DNA of 14,960 nucleotides, taken from positions 1 to 14,960 of the forward strand of contig JAEWHT010000444.1 of the NCBI GenBank assembly GCA_023387695.1, read 5' to 3'. The notes below the pieces were generated by a model that saw only the letters and a list, made by a program, of their open reading frames with translations, was not told the DNA's origin and made no database searches. Position 1 is the first letter of the stretch; the number at the start of each line of letters is the position of its first letter. The translations under genes were made by a program, and so were the position numbers. The DNA is from Pseudomonadota bacterium. Lineage in GTDB: Bacteria; Pseudomonadota; Alphaproteobacteria; Rhizobiales; Xanthobacteraceae. Positions 7,364 to 13,727 of this stretch are shown here, one piece after another.

Positions 7364-7497
7364 GTCCGTGTCGATCTTGCCGGCACCACGAAGGAACAGG
7401 AGTATCCCCACCCCTCCCCGCGGCCAGTGACCAAACTGTTTGACGCCTGTGTACAGGTCTCGCCGAGAACCTGGAAAAGCGGCGAGGCTTGCGACTG
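7329..7497 (-). ncRNA. Candidate small RNA upstream of the rhomboid gene
   Basis: A predicted transcript of about 165-170 bases on the minus strand, bounded by a promoter-like pair (7504-7531) and an intrinsic terminator (7329-7363), with no open reading frame worth calling. Its 5' part can form a hairpin CTCGCCG/CGGCGAG (7459-7486, 7 base pairs) and a CCTGT/ACAGG dyad (7446-7457). The middle contains ACTCCTGTTCC (complement of about 7393-7403), complementary to Shine-Dalgarno sequence, and the terminator loop has TCCC, features seen in target-binding regions of trans-acting small RNAs. It does not match what I remember of 6S RNA, SRP RNA, tmRNA or RNase P RNA. This is an inference from layout, not a family match. 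Confidence 0.45.
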
Positions 7498-7503
7498 CGA
7501 TCA

Positions 7504-7531
7504 CCATAGCAGCCGCGCGGCCGCGGCAAAG
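7504..7531 (-). promoter_or_regulatory. Candidate promoter of the small RNA
   Basis: Minus-strand CTTTGC (7531-7526) and CTATGG (7509-7504) with a 16-base spacer, each matching 4 of 6 positions of the alphaproteobacterial CTTGAC/CTATAT pattern. The predicted RNA start is near 7497. A CtrA box lies seven bases beyond the -35 element. Confidence 0.4.
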
Positions 7532-7537
7532 CTCATA

Positions 7538-7554
7538 GTTAATTTAACGTTAAC
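7538..7554. promoter_or_regulatory. CtrA-box consensus match (TTAA-N7-TTAAC)
   Basis: TTAA at 7539-7542, seven bases, then TTAAC at 7550-7554: an exact match to the full binding motif of the cell-cycle regulator CtrA. The opposite strand also reads TTAA-N7-TTAAC, because a G precedes the first half-site. It sits about 150 bases upstream of the PAS_5 start codon and about 50 bases upstream of the predicted small-RNA start, an activating distance for the latter. It is an AT-rich island in GC-rich DNA, which makes chance occurrence less likely. Actual CtrA binding is inferred. Confidence 0.6.
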
Positions 7555-7655
7555 GACGCAAAGGCAGCGCGCGGGGGTGCGAAAACGCCCCTGCGGCATG
7601 GACGCTGCAATTCCCCTCCTGCACAACAACACAGGGATCTCGGGTGCACTGAAGC

Positions 7656-7671
7656 GGGACATGTTTGTCCC
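7656..7671. promoter_or_regulatory. Perfect dyad GGGACA-TGTT-TGTCCC upstream of the PAS_5 gene
   Basis: Six-base perfect arms around TGTT, ending 31 bases before the PAS_5 ATG. It could be a regulator operator or a leader hairpin. A further leader hairpin with a GCG-AAAA-CGC tip lies at 7575-7591. I do not recognise a known operator. Confidence 0.4.
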
Positions 7672-7702
7672 ACGAGGTTGCGCCGGGGGGTAAGCGTCAG
7701 TC

Positions 7703-8257
7703 ATGAAACATCCATCGAGCCGCGCGTTCTTCGCATATTGGGACACGAAGCGTGGCAGCGCGCGGGCCCCTGACCGGGCCGATATCGACCCGTCCGCCGT
7801 TCGCGAGCTGCTCGGCGACATCTTCGTCCTATCCTGCGAACCGAAACTGGGCTTTCCATTCCGCGTCGCCGGCACCCGCGTCTGTGCACTTGCCGGCTGC
7901 GATCTCAAGGACCAGGGCTTCGCCGCGATGTTCACGGACGCGAGTCGCCGCGAGATCGAGGAAATCACCACCATCGTCGCTGACGAGACCTTAGGTGCCA
8001 TCGCCGGTCTCACCGCGGAGCGTGACGACGGCAGCAAGGCCCATCTCGAACTGCTGCTCCTCCCCTTCAACGCCCGCCCGCATACGCCGGTGAGCGTAAC
8101 GGGCGTGCTCGCGCCGTTCGACGACGCATGCGGCGCGCTCGGCCCATTCACCGTCACGTCCTGGCGTTATCTGCACCAGCCGGAGAAACTCCTGCCGCGC
8201 GCCATTCGCAAATTGCAGGTCGCACGCGGACTGATGGTGTATGAGGGGCTGCGGTAA
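7703..8257 (+). CDS. PAS_5 domain protein (DUF1457 type)
   Basis: A 184-residue protein that is one PAS_5-type domain, a family confined mainly to alphaproteobacteria. Typical features are the opening SSRAFFAYWDTKRG, APDRADIDPSAVRELLGDIFVL, the core strand FPFRVAGTRVCALAG (52-65) and the end SWRYLHQPEKLLP. PAS domains bind small ligands or partners. Single-domain relatives have been linked to cell-cycle signalling in Caulobacter (MopJ); whether this protein belongs there is not shown. No kinase or output domain is attached and no transmembrane segment is seen. Only a GGGGGGT about 11 bases upstream could serve as ribosome binding site. It is divergent from the rhomboid gene, with a CtrA motif in the shared region. 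Confidence 0.88.
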   Translation: MKHPSSRAFFAYWDTKRGSARAPDRADIDPSAVRELLGDIFVLSCEPKLGFPFRVAGTRVCALAGCDLKDQGFAAMFTDASRREIEEITTIVADETLGAIAGLTAERDDGSKAHLELLLLPFNARPHTPVSVTGVLAPFDDACGALGPFTVTSWRYLHQPEKLLPRAIRKLQVARGLMVYEGLR

Positions 8258-8263
8258 TTCTCT

Positions 8264-8397
8264 CGTGTCCCGGACGCGCCGCAGCGTGTAACGCTGCTGC
8301 GCAGAGCCGGGACCCAGAAGGCAACGTATCCGAAGCAAGATGGGCCCCGGCTCTGCAGCGCACCGCTAAAGAAGCGCTGCGCTGCGTCCGGGGCACG
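8264..8397. repeat. Long intergenic inverted repeat (CGTGTCCCGGACGC type)
   Basis: Outer arms CGTGTCCCGGACGC near 8264 and GCGTCCGGGGCACG ending at 8397 are near-complements. Inner arms CAGAGCCGGGACCCA (8302-8316) and TGGGCCCCGGCTCTG (8341-8355) pair around a 24-base loop. Several GCGCTGCGC-like short dyads fill the rest. It occupies nearly all of the junction between the converging PAS_5 gene and the YxFxKD-repeat protein gene. I associate this element with dispersed repeats of Bradyrhizobium; no coding potential. Confidence 0.8.
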
Positions 8398-8429
8398 AAA
8401 CCAACTTCAAACGCCGATTGTCAGCGTCC

Positions 8430-8819
8430 TCACGGCATCGCCAGATGCCAGGCACCGTTGAGGAAACCATCGCCGGTGACGTCGCCGGGCTTGGTGTCCT
8501 TGGCGAAGGTGTAGAGCGGCTTACCCTTGAGGGCCCACTGCTTGGAGCCGTCGTCGCGGGTTATGATGGTGTAGCCATCGCCGGCGGCATCGCTCACTTC
8601 GGCCTTCAGCGCCGGCCAGTTTGTCGCACACGGGCCGTTGCAGGCCGACTTGCCGTCCATGTCCTTGTCGAACGTGTAGAGCGACATGCCCTTAGCGTCC
8701 GTGAGCACGTTACCCTTGTCGGTCTTCCCGGTCTTGGTCGGCGGCGCTGCGAATGCAGCGGTCGTGAGCGCGAGCGTGGCTGCGAGCGTGAGCGCGAGGC
8801 GGATCGAGGATGTCGTCAT
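8430..8819 (-). CDS. Secreted YxFxKD-repeat protein (COG4315 / PF03640 type)
   Basis: A 129-residue exported protein. A signal peptide covers residues 1-24 or 25 (hydrophobic 9-22, AFA before the cut). The mature part carries two copies of the family's short repeat, SLYTFDKD (47-53) and PLYTFAKD (101-108), plus the conserved CNGPCATNWP (60-69) whose two cysteines could form a disulfide, and the ending GAWHLAMP. There is no lipobox cysteine, so it is soluble periplasmic and not a lipoprotein. The biochemical role of the family is unknown. The start ATG 8819 has AGGAG five bases upstream; a longer frame to 9014 overlaps the neighbour's start and has no family features. A possible ECF-type promoter precedes it. 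Confidence 0.92.
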   Translation of the reverse strand: MTTSSIRLALTLAATLALTTAAFAAPPTKTGKTDKGNVLTDAKGMSLYTFDKDMDGKSACNGPCATNWPALKAEVSDAAGDGYTIITRDDGSKQWALKGKPLYTFAKDTKPGDVTGDGFLNGAWHLAMP

Positions 8820-8856
8820 GGTGTCTCCTGTCATGCAATTGGCTTGCACGAGATAG

Positions 8857-8881
8857 GACGCCGCATCGCGCGCACTATTCC
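8857..8881 (-). promoter_or_regulatory. Possible ECF sigma-factor promoter of the YxFxKD-repeat protein
   Basis: Minus-strand GGAAT (8881-8877) and CGTC (8860-8857) with a 16-base spacer resemble the GGAA / CGTC elements of extracytoplasmic-function sigma promoters. It lies about 40 bases before the start codon. This would fit an exported stress protein, but such short motifs occur by chance. Confidence 0.3.
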
Positions 8882-8961
8882 TCGAAAGGCCGCCAAGATA
8901 TTTTTGGCTGCGCGCACGCGCGCGACGGAATAAATTGCGGTGGTTGATACGGAACAGGAAG

Positions 8962-9465
8962 ATGAACAAGCCACATTGGCGCCGCGCGCGCACCGATGAC
9001 CTACCCGCGATCACCGCGATCGCAGATCGGATTCATCCTGATCTCTTCGAGCGCCCGGAAGTGCTTGCGGAGAAGATGCGGCTTTGTCCGGACGGCTGCC
9101 GCATGCTGGCAGCAGGCGACGAGATCGCAGGCTACGGCCTCGCGCATCCCTGGATGCAGCACCAAATCCCGCCGCTCGACGGCTTTCTTGGCCAGTTGCC
9201 GAACGCCGCCGACTGTCTCTACGTGCACGACGTCGCCGTGCTTCCCGACGCCCGCGGCGGCGTAGCGCGCGCTTATGTCGCGGAGATCGAACAACTCGCA
9301 CGCTCATCCGGCATCGCACGACTTGCACTGGTCTCGGTCTACGGCACGCGCGGGCTCTGGGAGCGTCTCGGCTTCCAGCCCGTCACACCAGATGCGGTGC
9401 TGCGGGAAAAACTTGCGTCCTACGGCGCGAGCGCGACCTACATGCTGCGTGAGCTCGCAGAATAG
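8962..9465 (+). CDS. GNAT-family N-acetyltransferase
   Basis: A 167-residue protein with the GNAT acyl-CoA-binding fold. Residues 6-25 (WRRARTDDLPAITAIADRI) form the opening strand and helix. Residues 86-108 (LYVHDVAVLPDARGGVARAYV) are motif A with a degenerate pyrophosphate loop RGGVAR in place of the usual Q/RxxGxG/A. LALVSVYGTRGLWERLGF (121-138) is motif B. It should transfer an acetyl group from acetyl-CoA to an amine; the acceptor is unknown. ATG 8962 is chosen because GGAACAGGAAG directly precedes it; a TTG at 8935 would add nine residues without support. Its stop codon directly abuts that of the converging hydrolase gene. Confidence 0.9.
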   Translation: MNKPHWRRARTDDLPAITAIADRIHPDLFERPEVLAEKMRLCPDGCRMLAAGDEIAGYGLAHPWMQHQIPPLDGFLGQLPNAADCLYVHDVAVLPDARGGVARAYVAEIEQLARSSGIARLALVSVYGTRGLWERLGFQPVTPDAVLREKLASYGASATYMLRELAE

Positions 9466-11205
9466 CTAGTCCGCCACGCGGTCGGCGACGAATGTCCCGT
9501 TCGGTTGATGAAAGACGATCTGGCCGACAGTCTCGCGCTCCCCGCGAAATTCGACGGCAAATCCGTCCAGTTCGACGATGCGAAACCGCCGGCCACTCTG
9601 TGGCTCGAGGCGATAGGCCGGCTGATAGTCCGGCTTCAGGATCAACCGCCCTTCGCTGTCCAGCGTCACGTGATGATTGATCGAGCCGCTTCTGAAATGC
9701 CCGACACAACGGGCGCGGAATGCGGGATCAAGGCAGTCGCCGGCGGCGCGCCGCTCGAAGACGATGTCCTTCACCATCGGCTCCAGCGGCACCGAGAGGT
9801 GCACGATGTTGCCCTCGCGGTCGGTCTGGAAGGTAATCGGAAGATTGTCCGGATGCAGCTTGTCGATGATTTCCGGCGTCACGAACGTCTCGAAATGCCA
9901 GTGCGACAGCGGCGCGCCCATTCCACGCCACGACCAGTGCAGCGCGCCGTCCTGCTCGTGGATCGAGATCACGCCATAGGCGGGATGGGCGTACTCGGCA
10001 GCGTAGGCCGACAATGCATGCGCTGGCCTGGTGTCCTTGTGACGCGACCTCTCGCGCGCCTCCTTGTCGACCGGGATGTGGGCAATGAAGTCGTCGCGCA
10101 TCTTGTGAAAGCGCGCGAGCCAGTCGACCGGCTCGCGTCCGCGCAGCCGGTCGATGATGTACCAGGTGAGGATCGGCGGAATCTCGCTCGGGCTGCGATT
10201 GGTCAGCACGGCGACGCCGATGCCGGCATCCGGCACCAGCGTCATGAACGACCCCCACCCGTTCCATCCGCCTCCGTGCGAGACGTGACGATCGCCACGA
10301 TAATTGCTCGACTGAAAACCCAATCCATAATGCGTCTCGCCGAACTCGGAAAACTCCGACTTTCGAATATGGGCCAGCGGCGCATGCAGCTGCTCGACCA
10401 GCGTTGCCGGCAGCAAGCGCTCGCCGGCAAATTCGCCCTTGCCGAGATGTAGCCGCATCCAGTTGGCGAGATCGGCCACCGAGGTGTTGATGGCGCCGGC
10501 CGCCGTGGTGCTGATCGGCAGCCGCAGTGCCGGCATTCGCGTGTCGACGTCGATCTTGTAAGGCTTCGCGGGCTCGGTCCCGGCTTCGAACTCGTCGAGC
10601 GAGAAGCTGACGCTCATGCCGAGCTTGTCAGTGAGTCGCTCGCGAACGAAGGCTTGAAAGCTCTTCCCGCTCAATCGCTCGATCAGGAGGCCAGCGGCGT
10701 TGTAGCAGAGATTGCTGTATTGCCAGGCGGCACGAATATCGCGGCTGAGTTCGAGATGCCGCATCAGCGGCAGCATCTCGGCCGGCGAAAGATCTCCCGG
10801 CAGGTGAAGCCAATCGTGCCGCGGCAGCCCCGATTGATGGCTCAGTAGGTCGCGAATGGTGACGCGTTCGGTCGCCACAGGATCGGAAAGCCGAAACTCC
10901 GGCAAATAGTCGCGGACCGGCTTGGTCCAGTCGAGCACGCCCTCGTTATGGAGCAGCGCGACCGCACTCGCGGTGAATGATTTCGTGATCGAGCAGATTA
11001 CGAATTGCGTCTGCGGCGTGACCGGCAGATCAGCCTCGACATCGCGCTGTCCATAGCCGCGGGTGAGCACGACCTTGCCGTCCTGCACGACGGCAAGCGC
11101 GGCGCCGGGCACTTTCCAGACCGACATTGCTTCCGCGGCAAGACTGTCGATATCGGGGATCAGCGATGCGAACGAAGTTTCGGGACGTTCAGATGAAATA
11201 TCCAT
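9466..11205 (-). CDS. Serine hydrolase of the beta-lactamase/penicillin-binding-protein fold
   Basis: A 579-residue protein with the class C beta-lactamase-like catalytic set: SxxK as SITK (Ser72, Lys75), YxN as YSN (163-165), and a third motif HGG (310-312) in place of KTG, as is usual in the esterase/peptidase members. An extra C-terminal domain of about 180 residues (about 400-579) is rich in beta strands, as in long members of this family. No signal peptide or membrane segment is seen, so it is predicted cytoplasmic, unlike true beta-lactamases. It more likely acts as an esterase or D-aminopeptidase; the substrate is unknown and resistance should not be assumed. A hairpin overlaps its ribosome binding site (11207-11230). 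Confidence 0.93.
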   Translation of the reverse strand: MDISSERPETSFASLIPDIDSLAAEAMSVWKVPGAALAVVQDGKVVLTRGYGQRDVEADLPVTPQTQFVICSITKSFTASAVALLHNEGVLDWTKPVRDYLPEFRLSDPVATERVTIRDLLSHQSGLPRHDWLHLPGDLSPAEMLPLMRHLELSRDIRAAWQYSNLCYNAAGLLIERLSGKSFQAFVRERLTDKLGMSVSFSLDEFEAGTEPAKPYKIDVDTRMPALRLPISTTAAGAINTSVADLANWMRLHLGKGEFAGERLLPATLVEQLHAPLAHIRKSEFSEFGETHYGLGFQSSNYRGDRHVSHGGGWNGWGSFMTLVPDAGIGVAVLTNRSPSEIPPILTWYIIDRLRGREPVDWLARFHKMRDDFIAHIPVDKEARERSRHKDTRPAHALSAYAAEYAHPAYGVISIHEQDGALHWSWRGMGAPLSHWHFETFVTPEIIDKLHPDNLPITFQTDREGNIVHLSVPLEPMVKDIVFERRAAGDCLDPAFRARCVGHFRSGSINHHVTLDSEGRLILKPDYQPAYRLEPQSGRRFRIVELDGFAVEFRGERETVGQIVFHQPNGTFVADRVAD

Positions 11206-11206
11206 G

Positions 11207-11230
11207 ACACCTGCAAACCTTGCGAGGTGT
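11207..11230 (-). promoter_or_regulatory. Hairpin sequestering the hydrolase ribosome binding site
   Basis: On the minus strand ACACCT, a bulged C, GCAA, loop GGT, TTGC and AGGTGT form a 10-base-pair stem-loop ending one base before the ATG of the serine hydrolase. The AGGTG in the 3' arm is the only Shine-Dalgarno candidate. Translation would need the stem to open, by temperature, ligand, protein or RNA pairing. Confidence 0.5.
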
Positions 11231-11292
11231 GCAGGCTACCGGCTTCAACGTGAAATGGAAGCCCGGAGATGGGCCCGAAGTGCCACGGCCGC

Positions 11293-13506
11293 TCAGCCGC
11301 GATGCTTCTTCTTGCCCTTCTTGCCGGACTTCCCGGAGGCACCCGGCCACTCAGTCACCGAAGGCGCAAATTTGGCGTCACCGGACTTGTTTCCGAATTT
11401 CTTGTCTTTCTTGCCGAACGCCGGCTTGCCGAATTTGCCGCCGTCGTGAGACTTGAAGTCACTCTTGGCGTGGGGCTTGAAGTCGCTCTTCGCGTGGGGT
11501 TTGCCGTACGGCTTGCCCTGATGTTTGCCTTCCGGCTTTTCGCGCGGCCTGTCGTGAGGCTTCTCGTGAGGCTTCTCGTGAGGCTTGGGCCCCTTCGCGT
11601 TCCAGGGATCGTCGCGGCGGCGGACGACTTGATCGTTCTCGCCCTCGTCGCGCTGCGGAGCGCGTGCGCGCTTATCTACCGGCGCCTGCTCCTGCGGCGC
11701 ACCGGTCAGCGGCTCGATGCGAATGCTGTCTTCCTTGTCCGGACGCTTGACCTTGGCAGCGAAGGATTCAGCGACGCGCTCGGAGATCTCGAACTCGGTG
11801 GTGGTGTCCGAAATCTTGATCGCGCCGATGTCGCGCTTGTCGATGCCGCCGCGGCGGCAGATCATCGGCAACAACCAGCGCGCTTCCGCGTTCTTGCGGC
11901 GTCCGATAGCGGCCCGGAACCATACGGTCGGCTCCGCCATGACGTGCTTTTTCCCCGATTTGGCGCGGGGGCGCTCGGACCGATCGTCGCCACGCGGAGC
12001 ACGGTCGTCGCGGTGACGGTCGTCACGCGGCCGGCTGCTTCGCTCGCCGGGATCGATGATGTCTTCCGGTGACGGCAGCCGCGCACGATAAAGTCGCGCG
12101 AGCGCTGCGGCGATATCCTCGGCCGACCGCTCGGCCAGCAGGGCCTTCGCCAGTTCCAGATCGTCTGATGTCGTCTCCTCGGTGAACAGCACGTCCTTCA
12201 TGCGCTCATGATCGAGCTTGCGGATCTCATCCGCTTGCGGCGCCGTGCCCCAGTTCGCTTCGATTCCGGACAGATTGAGCAACACTTCTGCACGACGCCT
12301 TCTTATCGGCGGCACCAGGAGGACGCTTGTCCCCTTGCGGCCCGCCCGCCCGGTGCGGCCGGAGCGATGCTGCATCACTTCAGGATCGTTCGGGAGGTCC
12401 GCGTGAATGACGAGGTCGAGGCTCGGCAGATCGATGCCGCGGGCAGCAACGTCTGTCGCGACGCATATGCGGGCGCGCCCGTCCCGGAGCGACTGGAGCG
12501 CCAAAGTGCGCTCGTTTTGCGTCAATTCGCCTGAAAGAGCGACCACGGAAAAACCGCGCTCCAGCAGCGCCGCCTGTAAATGCCTGACCGCATCGCGCGT
12601 GTTGCAGAACACCAGCGCGCTCGGCGCCTCATAGAAGCGCAGCACGTTGACGACGGCATGCTCGACATCACCGGAAGCAACGCGGATGGCGCGATACTCG
12701 ATGTCGGCGTGACCGCCTTCGTCGCCCGCAACCTCGATGCGAAACGCCTGTTGCTGATACTGCTTGGCGAGCGCCACGATGCCGCGCGGGAACGTCGCCG
12801 AGAACAGCAAGGTACGGCGCGTGTCCGGCGTGGTCTTGAGGATGAACTCCATGTCCTCGCGAAAGCCGAGATTGAGCATCTCGTCGGCCTCATCAAGCAC
12901 AACGACTTTCAATTCCGAGATGTCGAGGCGATTGCGGCGAAGATGATCGCACAGTCGGCCGGGCGTGCCGACCACGATATGGGCGCCCGCGGCAAGCTCG
13001 CGCTGCTCGCGGCGCGGGTCCATGCCACCGACGCAGGAGACGACGCGCGCATGCGCGTGCTCATAGAGCCAGGTGAGCTCGCGCTGGACCTGCAAGGCGA
13101 GCTCGCGAGTCGGCGCAACGATCAAGGCCAAAGGTGCTCCGGCCCGTTCGAACGTCTCGGCATCGCCGAGCAGGTCCCTGGCCATCGCCAAACCATAAGC
13201 GACGGTTTTGCCCGAGCCGGTTTGCGCCGACACCAGGAGGTCGCGGTCGACGGCATCCTCGCCGAGCACGGCAAGCTGAACGGGCGTCGGTGAATCGTAA
13301 TTGCGCTCAGCCAGGGCACGGGCGAGCGGCGGGGTCAGGGCCGGAAATGACACGGGATGGAAAACCTTGCTTGGTCGGGGCGCGAAACGAAAAACCGAGG
13401 GGCCTGACGCTGCAGTCACTGCAGAAGGCCCGGTCGCACCCATGATGATCTTGATTTGGACGCTCTTTACGCCAGCAGCGGCCAAATCACCATGGCTTTG
13501 ATGCAT
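11293..13506 (-). CDS. DEAD-box RNA helicase with DbpA-type RNA-binding domain and basic repetitive tail
   Basis: A 737-residue ATP-dependent RNA helicase, complete for all motifs: Q motif (70-77), Walker A AQTGSGKT (94-101), PTRELA (132-137), TPGR (181-184), DEAD (205-208), SAT (236-238), FCNT (300-303), ATDVAARGID (350-359) and HRSGRTGRAG (380-389). Residues 525-596 (VWFRAAIGRRKNAEARWLLP onward) look like the DbpA RNA-binding domain, which targets structured RNA such as 23S rRNA in DbpA. The tail (about 637-737) is rich in Lys, His, Pro and Gly with tandem repeats. Expected role: ribosome assembly or RNA remodelling, often in the cold. The start is uncertain: ATG 13506, ATG 13443 or GTG 13353 (just before SFPALTPP) are possible, none with a good Shine-Dalgarno sequence. 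Confidence 0.95.
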   Translation of the reverse strand: MHQSHGDLAAAGVKSVQIKIIMGATGPSAVTAASGPSVFRFAPRPSKVFHPVSFPALTPPLARALAERNYDSPTPVQLAVLGEDAVDRDLLVSAQTGSGKTVAYGLAMARDLLGDAETFERAGAPLALIVAPTRELALQVQRELTWLYEHAHARVVSCVGGMDPRREQRELAAGAHIVVGTPGRLCDHLRRNRLDISELKVVVLDEADEMLNLGFREDMEFILKTTPDTRRTLLFSATFPRGIVALAKQYQQQAFRIEVAGDEGGHADIEYRAIRVASGDVEHAVVNVLRFYEAPSALVFCNTRDAVRHLQAALLERGFSVVALSGELTQNERTLALQSLRDGRARICVATDVAARGIDLPSLDLVIHADLPNDPEVMQHRSGRTGRAGRKGTSVLLVPPIRRRRAEVLLNLSGIEANWGTAPQADEIRKLDHERMKDVLFTEETTSDDLELAKALLAERSAEDIAAALARLYRARLPSPEDIIDPGERSSRPRDDRHRDDRAPRGDDRSERPRAKSGKKHVMAEPTVWFRAAIGRRKNAEARWLLPMICRRGGIDKRDIGAIKISDTTTEFEISERVAESFAAKVKRPDKEDSIRIEPLTGAPQEQAPVDKRARAPQRDEGENDQVVRRRDDPWNAKGPKPHEKPHEKPHDRPREKPEGKHQGKPYGKPHAKSDFKPHAKSDFKSHDGGKFGKPAFGKKDKKFGNKSGDAKFAPSVTEWPGASGKSGKKGKKKHRG
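11452..11499 (-). repeat. Tandem 24-base repeat inside the helicase tail
   Basis: Two adjacent 24-base copies (11452-11475 and 11476-11499) differing at two positions, encoding PHAKSDFK twice. The copies stay in frame, so the repeat expands the basic tail without breaking it. Confidence 0.8.
11548..11583 (-). repeat. Tandem 12-base repeat inside the helicase tail
   Basis: Three adjacent 12-base units: two identical (11560-11571 and 11572-11583) and one with two changes (11548-11559). They encode KPHE, KPHE and KPHD on the minus strand. A slippage-prone site that could vary the tail length between strains. Confidence 0.75.
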
Positions 13507-13620
13507 GGCATTGGCGACAGGGTGAACAAGCCCGGGATGCTCGCCCAGCGCTTTTGGCCCGCTTTGACCCTTCCGGAGTGCCCTTTCGCTCGAAATGGCG
13601 AACTTTTGCAGTCAAATGGC

Positions 13621-13644
13621 ATGGTTCGGCCGAGACCGAACCAT
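13621..13644. promoter_or_regulatory. Perfect 9-base-pair hairpin between the helicase and NTF2-like genes
   Basis: ATGGTTCGG (13621-13629), loop CCGAGA, then CCGAACCAT (13636-13644). It lies in the 221-base region between two divergent genes, 115 bases upstream of the helicase ATG at 13506 and 83 bases before the NTF2-like ATG. It may be an operator or a structured leader of the helicase mRNA, as helicase genes often have long regulated leaders. No T-run follows on either strand, so it is not a terminator. Confidence 0.5.
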
Positions 13645-13727
13645 CGGATCGGCAAATCGACTAGGCTCGGGACACGATTGAGGTAGCCTGCGGCTTCGAC
13701 CGGTGGCTTGAAGACAGGTGAACGAGA

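Noticed and set aside
7329..7540. 6S RNA, SRP RNA or tmRNA as identity of the structured minus-strand region
   Set aside because: I see no SRP tetraloop/GGAAGCAGCC segment, no tmRNA tag or tRNA-like ends, and no long closing helix of 6S type; it is left as an unassigned small RNA candidate.
9505..10452. Long plus-strand frames opposite the serine hydrolase (9505-10452) and the helicase (11269-12072, 12580-13293)
   Set aside because: The opposite strand carries complete catalytic motifs; these frames show no family features and reflect GC-driven lack of stop codons.
9466..11205. An antibiotic-resistance beta-lactamase
   Set aside because: The third motif is HGG and not KTG, there is no signal peptide, and the protein has a large extra C-terminal domain; the family is mostly esterases and peptidases.
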